From Nonomuraea wenchangensis (GTDB taxonomy: Bacteria; Actinomycetota; Actinomycetes; Streptosporangiales; Streptosporangiaceae): 64,000 nucleotides of DNA. Below are positions 23,288 to 31,653 of this stretch, one piece after another (position 1 is the first letter of the stretch; every line of letters begins with the position of its first letter). Under the pieces are notes generated by a model, which searched no databases, was not told the DNA's origin, and was given only the letters and a program-made list of their open reading frames with translations. A program made the translations under genes and the position numbers. The stretch spans positions 124,001 to 188,000 of the forward strand of contig NZ_FOHX01000009.1 of the NCBI RefSeq assembly GCF_900111685.1, in the 5' to 3' direction.

Positions 23288-24441
23288 TGCTGGTCGCCCT
23301 CACCCTCGTCGCGAGCCTGCTCACGCCCGTCCAGCAGCCGCACCAGCAGCTCGCGGTGCCGGGCGCGGAGAAGCAGATGGTCGCCCGCCTGGCCGACCTC
23401 ACCACCGCCGGCACCGTGGCCAGCGGCCACACCGACCCGGCCGACTGGGCCGGGCTGCACTCGGCCGCCACGGTCAACCCGACGGGCGTGCCCGGCACGC
23501 AGATCGACGGCTACTTCCCCGACACCTCCACCGGCAACGCCACGCACGGCTGGAACCACGACTCGCAGTTCGTGATCAGGCTGCCCGACCGCTGGAACGG
23601 CGGCCTGGTCGTCAGCGGCACCCCCGGCAACCGGGAGCAGTACGCCAACGACTACACGATCTCCGACTGGGTGCTGTCCAAGGGCTACGCCTTCGCCGCC
23701 ACCGACAAGGGCAACGTCGGCACCGCCTTCCACGAGGACGGTCGCGCGCCGGGCGACGCGATCGCCGAGTGGAACCACCGCGTCACCCAGCTCGCCGTGG
23801 CCGCCAAGGCCGTGGTCCGCCAGCGGTACGGCCGCCAGCCGGCCCGCACGTTCGCGGCCGGCATCTCCAACGGCGGCTACCTCGTCCGCTGGCAGCTGGA
23901 GAACCGCGGCCACCTCTACGACGGCGGCGTGGACTGGGAGGGCACGCTCTGGCGGCTCAAGGGCGACAACCTGCTCAACATCCTGCCTCCGGCGCTGAAG
24001 GCGTACCCGGACGAGGCCGGGGTGCGGGCGGCCGGGTTCGCGGCCGGGTCGGAGTTCCTGTGGCCGTTCCACCGGCAGTACTACTGGGAGCTCACCCAGG
24101 AGCTCTACCAGAAGGAGCTGGACCCGTCCTACAAGGGCGCCCCGGCCGACTACGACTACGACGCGCGCAAGCCGTACGGCGCCGTCGCCAAGATCGCGTT
24201 GACCGGCCGGATCACCAAGCCGCTCATCACGATCCACGGGACGCTCGACACGCTGCTGCCGATCTCCCGCGACTCCGACGTCTACGCCCAGATGGTCGGG
24301 CCGCACCGGCCGTTCCGCTACCACCGGATCGAGGGCGGCAACCACCTGGACAGCCTGGTGGATCTCTACCCCGACCGGCTCAAGCCGATGCTGCCCGCTT
24401 TCAGGAGCGCGTTCGAGGAGCTGGAGGGGTGGGTCAGGTGA
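23287..24441 (+). CDS. Secreted tannase/3-hydroxybutyrate oligomer hydrolase-like esterase
   Basis: A 384-aa protein with a short hydrophobic N-terminus (MLVALTLVASLLTPVQQ) that looks like a signal peptide. The esterase body has the nucleophile in FAAGISNGGYLVRW, TIHGTLDTLLPISRDSDVYA with an acidic residue, and the histidine in IEGGNHLDSL. GFPDRWNGG-like text (RLPDRWNGGLVVSGTPG, then YAFAATDKGNVG) resembles tannase/feruloyl-esterase and 3HB-oligomer hydrolase families. The ATG at 23287 overlaps the upstream TGA; a GTG at 23284 is possible. It would feed the operon with monomers from outside the cell. Its end overlaps the convergent glycosyltransferase by 8 bp. Confidence 0.72.
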   Translation: MLVALTLVASLLTPVQQPHQQLAVPGAEKQMVARLADLTTAGTVASGHTDPADWAGLHSAATVNPTGVPGTQIDGYFPDTSTGNATHGWNHDSQFVIRLPDRWNGGLVVSGTPGNREQYANDYTISDWVLSKGYAFAATDKGNVGTAFHEDGRAPGDAIAEWNHRVTQLAVAAKAVVRQRYGRQPARTFAAGISNGGYLVRWQLENRGHLYDGGVDWEGTLWRLKGDNLLNILPPALKAYPDEAGVRAAGFAAGSEFLWPFHRQYYWELTQELYQKELDPSYKGAPADYDYDARKPYGAVAKIALTGRITKPLITIHGTLDTLLPISRDSDVYAQMVGPHRPFRYHRIEGGNHLDSLVDLYPDRLKPMLPAFRSAFEELEGWVR

Positions 24442-26431
24442 GATAGCGGTGCCGGCCGGCGCGGGCCAGGCGCACCACGTGCCGGACGCCGGGCAGCCGT
24501 CGGCCCAGCCGGTGCAGCGCGGTGTCCCTGCCGAGCGGCGAGGGCCGGCGCGGGTCGACGGCGGCGGCCGGGCGCACCTGCACCCGTCCCCGCCGTACGC
24601 TCAGCGCGAAGCGCAGCCCGATCTCCTCCTCGGCCGAGCGCAGCGACGCCATCCAGTCGCCGCGGCAGAGATGGTCGGGGGCCGGCAACATGCGCCGCAC
24701 CGGCAGCTTCGCCACGAGCTGCCCGGCTATCTTGCCGGGCAGCCCGGCCTCGGCCAGCGCCGGAGCGCTCACCTCGCGCTCGCGGCCGTGGCCGGTGCTG
24801 TGCAGCACCAGCTCCAGCGGCGGGCCGCCGCTCGGCGGCACGTACGGCACCGGCAGCACGACATAGGCGTGCCCGTCGAGCTGCTTGACCTCGGCCCCCG
24901 GTGACACCAGCGCGATCGACTCGGCGAACGAGCGCGGCTCGACGGCGAGCCCCAGCTCCCCCTGGTCGGTCCAGCAGGGCACGACGAGCCGCATGCGGGG
25001 GCGCTGGGCGAGCACGCCGAGGCAGTTGAGCGGGCCCTCCCCCCTGCGCACCCGGCTTCTCGCCTGGTTGGTGCCGCCGTACATGCGTACGTGCAGCTCC
25101 CACTGGCCGGGCAGCAGCGGCTCGCCGAACGCGGCGCTGCTCACGTCGATCCTGGCCTCGGCCTTGATCTGCACGCGGGCCCTGCGGCGGCCCTCCTGGA
25201 CCACCTCGACGCGCTGGGCGAGCGGCAGGAAGTAGATGTCGCCGGTCTCGGCGTGGCGTACGTAGACCTCGATGCGGGCCCGCTCGACGGCGTCGCTCAC
25301 GTTGGTGACGGTGGGGTGCAGCAGTTTGGGGTCGATGGAGCGCGGCGGCACCCAGTGCAGGCGGGGGCCGTCCACGCGGTAGCGGTCGGGCCTGCCGTCG
25401 CCGCCCTTGACCTCGACGGTGAGCCCGAGCACCAGCACGTGGGCGTCCCAGCGCACCTCCGTCAGCTCCGAGAGCAGGCCGCCGCGGCGGGTCGAGGCGG
25501 CCAGCAACACGATCTGGTCGAGTCGGCCGGTCCGGACGAACGCGGCCACCGCCCGGAGCTGGACGGGCAGGTGGCGGTCCAGCTTCTCGGGGAAGCGCTC
25601 ATTCACGAGCTGCTGCACGAGCCGGAAGTGCCGGCCCCGGTCCACGGAGGAGTCGGCGAACCTGCTGGTCAGCAGCGGACGCAGGACGGCGTAGCGATAC
25701 CAGTAGGCGTACATGCGGTCGCGCTGGCGGCCCTCGCCGACGTAGGTGTCGATGTCCTTGAGCAGCGCCCGCAGCTCCTGCGCCATGGCGTGCGGCTCGT
25801 CCTCCAGCCGGGGCCGTTCGCCGAGGTGGCAGCAGACGTGCTCGGCGAGCACCGCGATCACCTTGGCGTGCAGGTAGGCCCGCATGACGAACGCCTGCTC
25901 GGCCAGCCGTCCGCCGGTCAGCGAGAAGCCGAGGTCGTGCTCCTCCAGGAAGGCCCGGCGGTAGAGCTGCTGCGGGCCGAGCACGCTGAGCAGCCGGTCG
26001 CGCAGGATGTCGGCGCGGCCGGTGCTGCGGATGAAGGCGATCATCGGGGGGCCCGAGTCGCGCACCAGACGGCCGATCAGCACGTCCGCGTCGGTCTCGA
26101 AGGCCCGCTCGTACATGCGGGCGAGGGCGTCGCGCTCCAGGCGGTCGCCCTGGTCGAGGAAGAAGACGTACTCGCCCTGGGCGGCGGCGAGTCCCACGTT
26201 GCGGCCCCGGGCGGGCGAGCCGGTGCAGGGCAGGTGGAGTGCCCGGACGTTGGGGCGGGCGGCGGCGATGGCGTCCAGGCGCTCCGCGGTGCCGTCGGTG
26301 GATCCGTCGTCCACGAGCAGCACTTCGACGTCGCCCGCGGGCATCGACTGCTCCAGGGCGGAGCGGATGCACGCGTCCGCGGTGTCACCGGGATTGTGGA
26401 CATTGACGATCACACTGACCTTCACACCCAT
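24434..26431 (-). CDS. Glycosyltransferase family 2 with large C-terminal beta-rich region
   Basis: A 665-aa protein. Residues 1-220 are a GT-A domain (VSVIVNVHNPGDTADACIRSALEQ, VEVLLVDDGSTDGTAERLD, GSPARGRNVGLAAAQGEYVFFLDQGDRL). The usual DxD-like acceptor FLDSDD reads FLDQGD. A helical region to about 320 and a long beta-rich region (about 330-665) resemble the layout of TarS/TarP-type wall teichoic acid or polymer glycosyltransferases. It may decorate a cell-surface polymer (inference). No membrane helix is seen. It stands alone between an esterase operon and a lytic transglycosylase. Confidence 0.8.
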   Translation of the reverse strand: MGVKVSVIVNVHNPGDTADACIRSALEQSMPAGDVEVLLVDDGSTDGTAERLDAIAAARPNVRALHLPCTGSPARGRNVGLAAAQGEYVFFLDQGDRLERDALARMYERAFETDADVLIGRLVRDSGPPMIAFIRSTGRADILRDRLLSVLGPQQLYRRAFLEEHDLGFSLTGGRLAEQAFVMRAYLHAKVIAVLAEHVCCHLGERPRLEDEPHAMAQELRALLKDIDTYVGEGRQRDRMYAYWYRYAVLRPLLTSRFADSSVDRGRHFRLVQQLVNERFPEKLDRHLPVQLRAVAAFVRTGRLDQIVLLAASTRRGGLLSELTEVRWDAHVLVLGLTVEVKGGDGRPDRYRVDGPRLHWVPPRSIDPKLLHPTVTNVSDAVERARIEVYVRHAETGDIYFLPLAQRVEVVQEGRRRARVQIKAEARIDVSSAAFGEPLLPGQWELHVRMYGGTNQARSRVRRGEGPLNCLGVLAQRPRMRLVVPCWTDQGELGLAVEPRSFAESIALVSPGAEVKQLDGHAYVVLPVPYVPPSGGPPLELVLHSTGHGREREVSAPALAEAGLPGKIAGQLVAKLPVRRMLPAPDHLCRGDWMASLRSAEEEIGLRFALSVRRGRVQVRPAAAVDPRRPSPLGRDTALHRLGRRLPGVRHVVRLARAGRHRYLT

Positions 26432-26524
26432 GCGGCCAGCCTGTGCCCCGCCCCGCCGTCAGGGCGCGGTGGCTTGCCGATTGCAGAAGGAAAGTTGACC
26501 TGGCAGGGCGGCTCTCTGGGAGGT

Positions 26525-27247
26525 TCAGTACCAGCCGACGCGCTGCGAGTGACCCCAGGCGCCGCAGGGCGTGCCGTAGCGGCCCTTGATGTAGCCGAGG
26601 CCCCACTTGATCTGGGTGGCAGCGTTGGTCTGCCAGTCGGCGCCCGCGCTCGCCATCTTGCTGCCGGGCAGCGACTGCGGGATGCCGTACGCGCCGGAGT
26701 AGCGGTTCATGGCCCGCTCGTTCCAGCCGCTCTCCTTGTGCCAGAGCGCCTCCAGGCAGCCCCACTGGTCGGCGCCGAAGCCGAACGAGGCGAGCATGGC
26801 CCTCGCGGTGGCCTTGTTGCTGCCCGGCGAGGGGGTGCTGCCGGGCGGGAAGTTCTGAGCGGGGAAGCCGTCGCCGCCGGGGGCCTGCTTGGGCACCACC
26901 CAGGACAGGTCGTCCTTGTGGTCGTCGGCGCCGTCGCGGTTCTTCTTGAGCTGCGCGGCCCGGTAGGCCTGCTCGGCCGCGGCCTTGAGCGCGTCGGTCT
27001 CGGGGTCGGGCGCCGAGAGGTTGCCGCTCGCCAGCTTGCCCATGTCCTCCATCGTGAAGGCGGGGGTGACGGGCTTGCCGGCGTTCTCGATCGCGGTCAT
27101 GGCGACGAAGGTGCCGCCGCCGCCCACGACCGCCAGGGAGACGACGGTGATGACGATGGTCTTGGGCTTGACGCGCCGCGACGACCGGCGTGCCGAGGGG
27201 ACATCGGACGTCGGGGGGCGCTCACTCAAACGCGGACCGGGGCTCAC
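26525..27247 (-). CDS. Membrane-anchored lytic transglycosylase-like protein
   Basis: A 240-aa protein with a basic cytoplasmic head, one membrane helix (about residues 28-50, KTIVITVVSLAVVGGGGTFVAM), a linker and a C-terminal lysozyme-like domain. The catalytic glutamate is probably in EALWHKESGWNERAMN, followed by GAYGIPQSLPGSKMASAG and GLGYIKGRYGTPCGAW. This matches actinobacterial transglycosylase/aggregation-promoting-factor domains that cut peptidoglycan glycan strands. Two cysteines (WGC, TPC) may form a disulfide. The GTG at 27247 is used; a TTG at 27286 would lengthen it. It is divergent from the AfsQ1-like regulator. Confidence 0.82.
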   Translation of the reverse strand: MSPGPRLSERPPTSDVPSARRSSRRVKPKTIVITVVSLAVVGGGGTFVAMTAIENAGKPVTPAFTMEDMGKLASGNLSAPDPETDALKAAAEQAYRAAQLKKNRDGADDHKDDLSWVVPKQAPGGDGFPAQNFPPGSTPSPGSNKATARAMLASFGFGADQWGCLEALWHKESGWNERAMNRYSGAYGIPQSLPGSKMASAGADWQTNAATQIKWGLGYIKGRYGTPCGAWGHSQRVGWY

Positions 27248-27318
27248 GATCCATGAGCTTGCCCTGTCCTGGGGGGTGCTGCGCAACCGAAACGCGGTAA
27301 TCGCTTGATGTTCCCTTG

Positions 27319-27369
27319 GCTAACCAGCACGTTAGCGTGCTATTTCGGGATACTGTGAGATTTGTCACA
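27319..27369. promoter_or_regulatory. Perfect CRP-type site and overlapping palindromes
   Basis: TGTGA-GATTTG-TCACA at 27354-27369 is an exact match to the TGTGA-N6-TCACA consensus of CRP/GlxR-type regulators. Just left of it two palindromes overlap: GCTAAC-CAGCAC-GTTAGC (27319-27336) and AGCACG-TTAG-CGTGCT (27326-27341). All lie between the divergent transglycosylase and response-regulator genes, so either could be controlled. Confidence 0.65.
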
Positions 27370-27457
27370 CTATGGTGGCCCCCCTTCGTGCCCCCGTTGA
27401 CCGAAGGGAAGCCGCTTTCAGGGTTTCTGTCCTTCTTCCCGATGCCTTCAACACGAC

Positions 27458-27489
27458 GTCACAGTTTGGTGACACAACCCGCCTATACA
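27458..27489 (+). promoter_or_regulatory. AfsQ1-type box and -10 upstream of the response regulator
   Basis: GTCAC-AGTTTG-GTGAC at 27458-27473 fits the GTnAC-N6-GTnAC pattern described for AfsQ1 in Streptomyces. A -10-like TATACA at 27484-27489 places the box over the -35 position, as expected for an activator site. The downstream GTG is at 27507. Confidence 0.6.
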
Positions 27490-27506
27490 GGACATGGAAC
27501 GATAAT

Positions 27507-28187
27507 GTGCGCGTGGCAGGCATTCTCCTCGTCGAAGACGACCCCTCGGTCCGCACCGCACTTGAGCTGGCGCTGACCCGTCAGGGGCACTCGGTGACGT
27601 CGTACGCGACCGGCGAGGAGGCACTCGACCACATCCGCGCCCGCCGCCCCGAGATCGCCATCCTCGACGTCATGCTCCCCGGCATCGACGGCATCGAGGT
27701 CTGCCGCCGGGTGCGCAAGCTCGACCAGCTCCCCGTCATCCTGCTCACGGCCCGCGGCGACGACCTGGACATCGTGGTCGGCCTGGAGGCCGGCGCCGAC
27801 GACTACGTGGTCAAGCCGGTCGAGCCCCGCGTGCTGGACGCGCGCATCAGGGCCATCCTGCGCCGCGCCGAGTCCGCCGCCTCCGACCGCATCACCTTCG
27901 GCGACCTCGTCATCGACCGGGGCGCGCTCAAGGTCACGCTGGCCGGCAAGGAGATCCACCTGACCCCCACCGAGCTGCGGCTGCTGCTGGAGCTCGTCCG
28001 CCACCCCGGACAGGTGCTCAACCGCCGCTACCTGCTGCGGGCGGTCTGGGACCACACGCACATCGCCGACTCCCGGCTGGTGGACGCCTGCGTCCAGCGC
28101 ATCCGGGCCAAGATAGAGCCGAAGCCCGCCGAGCCGGTGTTCATCCACACCGTGCGCGGCTTCGGCTACCGCTTCAGCCCTCCGTGA
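27507..28187 (+). CDS. afsQ1: AfsQ1-like OmpR-family response regulator
   Basis: A 226-aa regulator: receiver domain (1-120) with acidic pocket in LVEDDPS, phospho-acceptor Asp in AILDVMLPGIDGIEV, Thr in ILLTARGDD and Lys in YVVKPVEPRVLD; winged-helix effector domain (about 130-226) with LTPTELRLLLELVRHPGQVLNRRYLLRAVW and DSRLVDACVQRIRAKIE. The sequence follows AfsQ1 of Streptomyces closely, as I recall it. Start is the GTG at 27507 (MRVAGILLVEDD); a GTG at 27513 is possible. The kinase follows after 19 bp. An AfsQ1-type box upstream suggests autoregulation. The usual divergent sigQ is absent; a transglycosylase gene takes its place. Confidence 0.88.
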   Translation: MRVAGILLVEDDPSVRTALELALTRQGHSVTSYATGEEALDHIRARRPEIAILDVMLPGIDGIEVCRRVRKLDQLPVILLTARGDDLDIVVGLEAGADDYVVKPVEPRVLDARIRAILRRAESAASDRITFGDLVIDRGALKVTLAGKEIHLTPTELRLLLELVRHPGQVLNRRYLLRAVWDHTHIADSRLVDACVQRIRAKIEPKPAEPVFIHTVRGFGYRFSPP

Positions 28188-28206
28188 CGACGCCAGTGAT
28201 GCTTCC

Positions 28207-29619
28207 GTGATCCCTCTTCCCACCGGGCTGCGCGCGCGGCTCGTCATCACGTTCACGCTGGTCGCCGTCACCGCGTCCATGCTCGTGGCGACGATCGGCT
28301 TCGAGCTGGCCAAGACCGCCCTGGTCACCAGGACCGAGCGGACCTCCATGGACCTCGTCGTACGGGAGCTGGGCGGGGTCGACTTCCCCGTGGGCCGGCC
28401 GCGGCCTGGCGAGGCCGCGCCCACGAGCAGGGAGCTGAACCGCCTGGCCCAGACCATGAGCGCCCCCGGCAGGAGCGTCGTGGTCGAGTACGGCGACCTG
28501 GTCTCCGTCACCGGCCCGATGAACCTTCGCGACGTCCCCAACGAGCTCTACGGCCGGGCCAAGCAGAGCGTCGTCACCCAGCGCCGGGTGATCAGGGGCG
28601 AGCTGTGGCTCATCGTCGGCACCGAGGTCTACCGCGCCACGAACGGCGTGCCCGAGGCCACCGGGCTGCGCGCGTTCGTCTTCTTCCCCATGCGCGCCGA
28701 CGTCGGCCAGCTCGACACCCTGCGCGCCAGGCTGTTCCAGGGCGGCATCGCGATCGTGCTCATCGCCCTGGTCGTGGCGCTGTTCTCGGCCCGCCAGGTG
28801 CTGCTGCCGGTGCGCCGGCTGAGCGCCGCCGCCCAGGCGCTCGGCGAGGGCCGGCTGGACACCCGCCTGCCGGTACACGGCCACGACGAGCTGGCCGGGC
28901 TGACCGCCAGGTTCAACGACGCCGCCGCGGCGCTGGAGCTGAGCGTGTCCGAGCTGCGCTCGCTGGAGGCCATGTCCCGCCGGTTCGTGGCCGACGTCTC
29001 GCACGAGCTGCGTACGCCGCTGACCGCCATGACGGCCGTGACCGACGTGCTGTCGGAGGAGGCGGACCGGCTGCCCGAGGCGCCCGCCGAGGCCGTCAGG
29101 CTGGTGCTCAGGGAGATCGAGCGCCTGCGCGAGCTGGTCGAGCACCTCATCGAGATCAGCCGCTTCGACGCCGGCACCGCCACGCTCAACCTGGAGCCGG
29201 TCAACGTGGCCGACGCCATCGACGACTGCCTCGGCACCCGCGGCTGGAACGAGCAGGTCAAGGTGAACGCCTCCCAGGGGCTGACCGCCAACCTCGACCC
29301 GAGGAGGTTCGACGTGATCGTGGCCAACCTCGTGGGCAACGCGCTCAAGCACGGCGGCCCCCCGGTGGTGGTCAGCGCCCGCAGCACCGAGAACGGGCTG
29401 GAGATCAGGGTGCGCGACCACGGCAAGGGCATCCCGCGCGAGGCGCTGCCGCACGTCTTCGACCGCTTCTTCAAGGCCGGCGCGGGCCGGGCGCGCAGCC
29501 AGGGCAGCGGCCTCGGCCTCGCCATCGCCCGCGCGAACGTGCACCTGCACGGCGGCACCATCTCGGTCCGCGCGCAGGAGCCCGGCACCCTCTTCACCGT
29601 CTGGCTGCCGCACACATGA
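28207..29619 (+). CDS. afsQ2: AfsQ2-like sensor histidine kinase
   Basis: A 470-aa membrane kinase: first membrane helix at about 12-35, an extracytoplasmic sensor of roughly 135 residues, second helix at about 175-198 (QGGIAIVLIALVVALFSA), HAMP segment, then a dimerisation domain with the phospho-accepting His in FVADVSHELRTPLTAM, and an ATPase domain with N box (ANLVGNALKHGG), DHGKGIPREALPHVFDRFF and GSGLGLAIARANV. It should phosphorylate the regulator just upstream in response to an envelope or metabolic signal. Its TGA overlaps the start of the lipoprotein gene. Confidence 0.9.
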   Translation: MIPLPTGLRARLVITFTLVAVTASMLVATIGFELAKTALVTRTERTSMDLVVRELGGVDFPVGRPRPGEAAPTSRELNRLAQTMSAPGRSVVVEYGDLVSVTGPMNLRDVPNELYGRAKQSVVTQRRVIRGELWLIVGTEVYRATNGVPEATGLRAFVFFPMRADVGQLDTLRARLFQGGIAIVLIALVVALFSARQVLLPVRRLSAAAQALGEGRLDTRLPVHGHDELAGLTARFNDAAAALELSVSELRSLEAMSRRFVADVSHELRTPLTAMTAVTDVLSEEADRLPEAPAEAVRLVLREIERLRELVEHLIEISRFDAGTATLNLEPVNVADAIDDCLGTRGWNEQVKVNASQGLTANLDPRRFDVIVANLVGNALKHGGPPVVVSARSTENGLEIRVRDHGKGIPREALPHVFDRFFKAGAGRARSQGSGLGLAIARANVHLHGGTISVRAQEPGTLFTVWLPHT

Positions 29620-30131
29620 GAGCCAGGGCCGTCCTCGCGCTGCTCGCCTGCGTCCTGCCGGCCGCCTGCGGCATCTCGCCCACCGACGTGCAGGAACGCG
29701 GCAACGCGCCCACCATAAGCATCCCGCCGCCGTCCAAGACGATCTATCTCATCAGGGACGGCAAGCTCGCGCTGGAGCCCGCCGACGTCGGGGACGACAC
29801 GGTGGAGAGCCTGCTCGGTGCGCTGTTCGCGGCGTCCGGGCAGCCGCTCGGCGACCGGGAGACGGCGCTGCGCGGGTTCACGTACCTGCGGACCAAGGAC
29901 TCGCTCAACCCCGTGCAGCGTGACGAGATGCAGCTCCCGCGCACGCTGACGCTGACCGTCTACATCAGGGGCGCGGGCACGCTGAGCGACCTCGGCAAGG
30001 CGCAGATCGTCTGTACGGCGCAGCAGGACGCGGCGTACGAGCAGGTCAAGATCGTCCGTGACAACGAGAACCGCCCCCCGAAGGACGAGGGGCGGTACAC
30101 GTGCGGCGATCTCCGCAGCGCTACATCGTGA
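29616..30131 (+). CDS. Lipoprotein co-transcribed with the AfsQ-like system
   Basis: A 171-aa lipoprotein: signal sequence with lipobox LPAAC (cysteine at about residue 18), then a soluble domain with IYLIRDGKLALEPADV, two further cysteines (IVCTAQ, RYTCGD) and a GerMN-like pattern (VESLLGALF, LPRTLTLTVYIRG). The ATG overlaps the kinase stop (ATGA), so production is coupled to the kinase. A lipoprotein in this position can tune the sensor, as in the CseA/CseBC arrangement; that role is inferred. It ends 11 bp into the convergent phoH gene. Confidence 0.82.
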   Translation: MRARAVLALLACVLPAACGISPTDVQERGNAPTISIPPPSKTIYLIRDGKLALEPADVGDDTVESLLGALFAASGQPLGDRETALRGFTYLRTKDSLNPVQRDEMQLPRTLTLTVYIRGAGTLSDLGKAQIVCTAQQDAAYEQVKIVRDNENRPPKDEGRYTCGDLRSATS

Positions 30132-31446
30132 TGTCCTCCAGCATCTCGGTGACCAGCGCGGCGATCGGCGAGCGCTCGGAGCGGGTCAGCGTGACGTGGG
30201 CGAACAGCGGATGCCCCTTGAGCTTCTCCACCACCGCCACCACGCCGTCGTGCCGCCCGACCCGCAGGTTGTCGCGCTGGGCGATGTCGTGGGTGAGCAC
30301 GACGCGGGAGTTGGCGCCGATCCGGCTCAGCACCGTGAGCAGCACCCCGCGCTCCAGCGACTGGGCCTCGTCCACGATGACGAACGCGTCGTGGAGCGAC
30401 CGGCCGCGGATGTGCGTGAGCGGGAGCACCTCCAGCATGCCCCGGTCCAGCACCTCGTCGATCACCTCGGGCGTGGTGACCGCGCCCAGCGTGTCGTAGA
30501 CCGCCTGCGCCCACGGGCCCATCTTCTCGCCCTCGGTGCCCGGCAGGTAGCCGAGCTCCTGGCCGCCGACCGCGTAGAGCGGACGGAAGACGACCACCTT
30601 GCGGTGCTGGCGGCGCTCCAGCACGGCCTCCAGGCCCGCGCACAGCGCCAGCGCCGACTTGCCGGTGCCGGCCCGGCCGCCCAGCGAGATGATGCCGATC
30701 TCCGGGTCCATCAGCAGGTCGAGCGCGATGCGCTGCTCGGCGGAGCGGCCGTGCAGGCCGAACACCTCGCGGTCGCCGCGCACCAGGCGTACCGACTTGT
30801 CGGGCAGCACCCGGCCGAGCGCCGAGCCCCTGGCCGACAGCAGCCGCAGCCCGGTGTGCGTCGGCAGCTCCCTGGCCTCCTCCATGTCGGCCGTGCCGTG
30901 CTCGAAGAGCGTTTCGACGTCCTCGGCGGTGACCTGGATCTCGGCCATCCCGGTCCAGCCCGACTCGTGCACCAGCTCGGCGCGGTATTCCTCCGCGGTC
31001 AGGCCGATCGAGGCCGCCTTGACCCGCATGGGCAGGTCCTTGGAGACCAGCACGACGTCACAGCCCTCGGCGGCCAGGTGACGGGCCACCGTGAGAATGC
31101 GCGTGTCGTTGTCGCCGAGGCGGAATCCGACCGGCAAGATGGACGGGTCGCTGTGATTGAGCTCAACCCTGAGTGTGCCGTCCCCAGTCGGCGTCGGCAT
31201 GGGCTCGTCGAGCCTGCCGTGCCTGATCCGCAGATCGTCGAGGTAGCGCAGGGCCTGCCTCGCGAAATAGCCGAGCTCTGGGTGATGCCGCTTGCCTTCA
31301 AGCTCGGTGATCACGACGATCGGCAGGACCACGTCGTGCTCGGCGAAGCGGGTCAGGGCCGCCGGGTCGGCCAGGAGCACCGAGGTGTCGAGCACGTAGG
31401 TGCGCTTGGCCGGCTGGGTCGTAGGGTTGCTCGAGGACACTGCCAC
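30121..31446 (-). CDS. PhoH2-type protein: PIN RNase domain fused to PhoH ATPase
   Basis: A 441-aa protein. The N-terminal PIN domain (about 15-150) shows the acidic active-site pattern: TYVLDTSVLL, ITELEGKR, and LGDNDTRILTVA. The C-terminal PhoH ATPase (about 235-440) has Walker A (GGRAGTGKSALAL) and Walker B (DAFVIVDEAQSL), plus a sensor arginine region. PhoH2 proteins unwind and cut RNA. The gene uses a GTG start. A self-complementary leader hairpin (GGGCGCCC twice, 31459-31466 and 31474-31481) lies just before it. It stands as a single gene between convergent and co-directional neighbours. Confidence 0.92.
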   Translation of the reverse strand: MAVSSSNPTTQPAKRTYVLDTSVLLADPAALTRFAEHDVVLPIVVITELEGKRHHPELGYFARQALRYLDDLRIRHGRLDEPMPTPTGDGTLRVELNHSDPSILPVGFRLGDNDTRILTVARHLAAEGCDVVLVSKDLPMRVKAASIGLTAEEYRAELVHESGWTGMAEIQVTAEDVETLFEHGTADMEEARELPTHTGLRLLSARGSALGRVLPDKSVRLVRGDREVFGLHGRSAEQRIALDLLMDPEIGIISLGGRAGTGKSALALCAGLEAVLERRQHRKVVVFRPLYAVGGQELGYLPGTEGEKMGPWAQAVYDTLGAVTTPEVIDEVLDRGMLEVLPLTHIRGRSLHDAFVIVDEAQSLERGVLLTVLSRIGANSRVVLTHDIAQRDNLRVGRHDGVVAVVEKLKGHPLFAHVTLTRSERSPIAALVTEMLEDITM

Positions 31447-31653
31447 ACGTTCTCCCCCGGGCGCCCCACGTGCGGGCGCCCTGCAGACGAGGCGGGAATC
31501 GGACCGGACCCGCGTTCCCCGACCGCGAGACGCCGTCGGCGCCGGGTTCCGGCCCCCCTCGGCGGATCGTGGTGCAAAGGCGGGACCTCTCCGGAGTGTT
31601 CGACCTGTGGTCGGACACTTTCAACGTTACGTCCTCGATACCCGAATGTCGTG

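Noticed and set aside
26525..27506. Possible c-di-AMP (ydaO) riboswitch before the transglycosylase
   Set aside because: The expected conserved blocks are not visible in the 5' region; only palindromes and a CRP site are present.
31459..31481. GGGCGCCC hairpin before phoH as a regulatory leader
   Set aside because: GGGCGCCC is self-complementary and frequent in GC-rich DNA; two copies alone are weak evidence.
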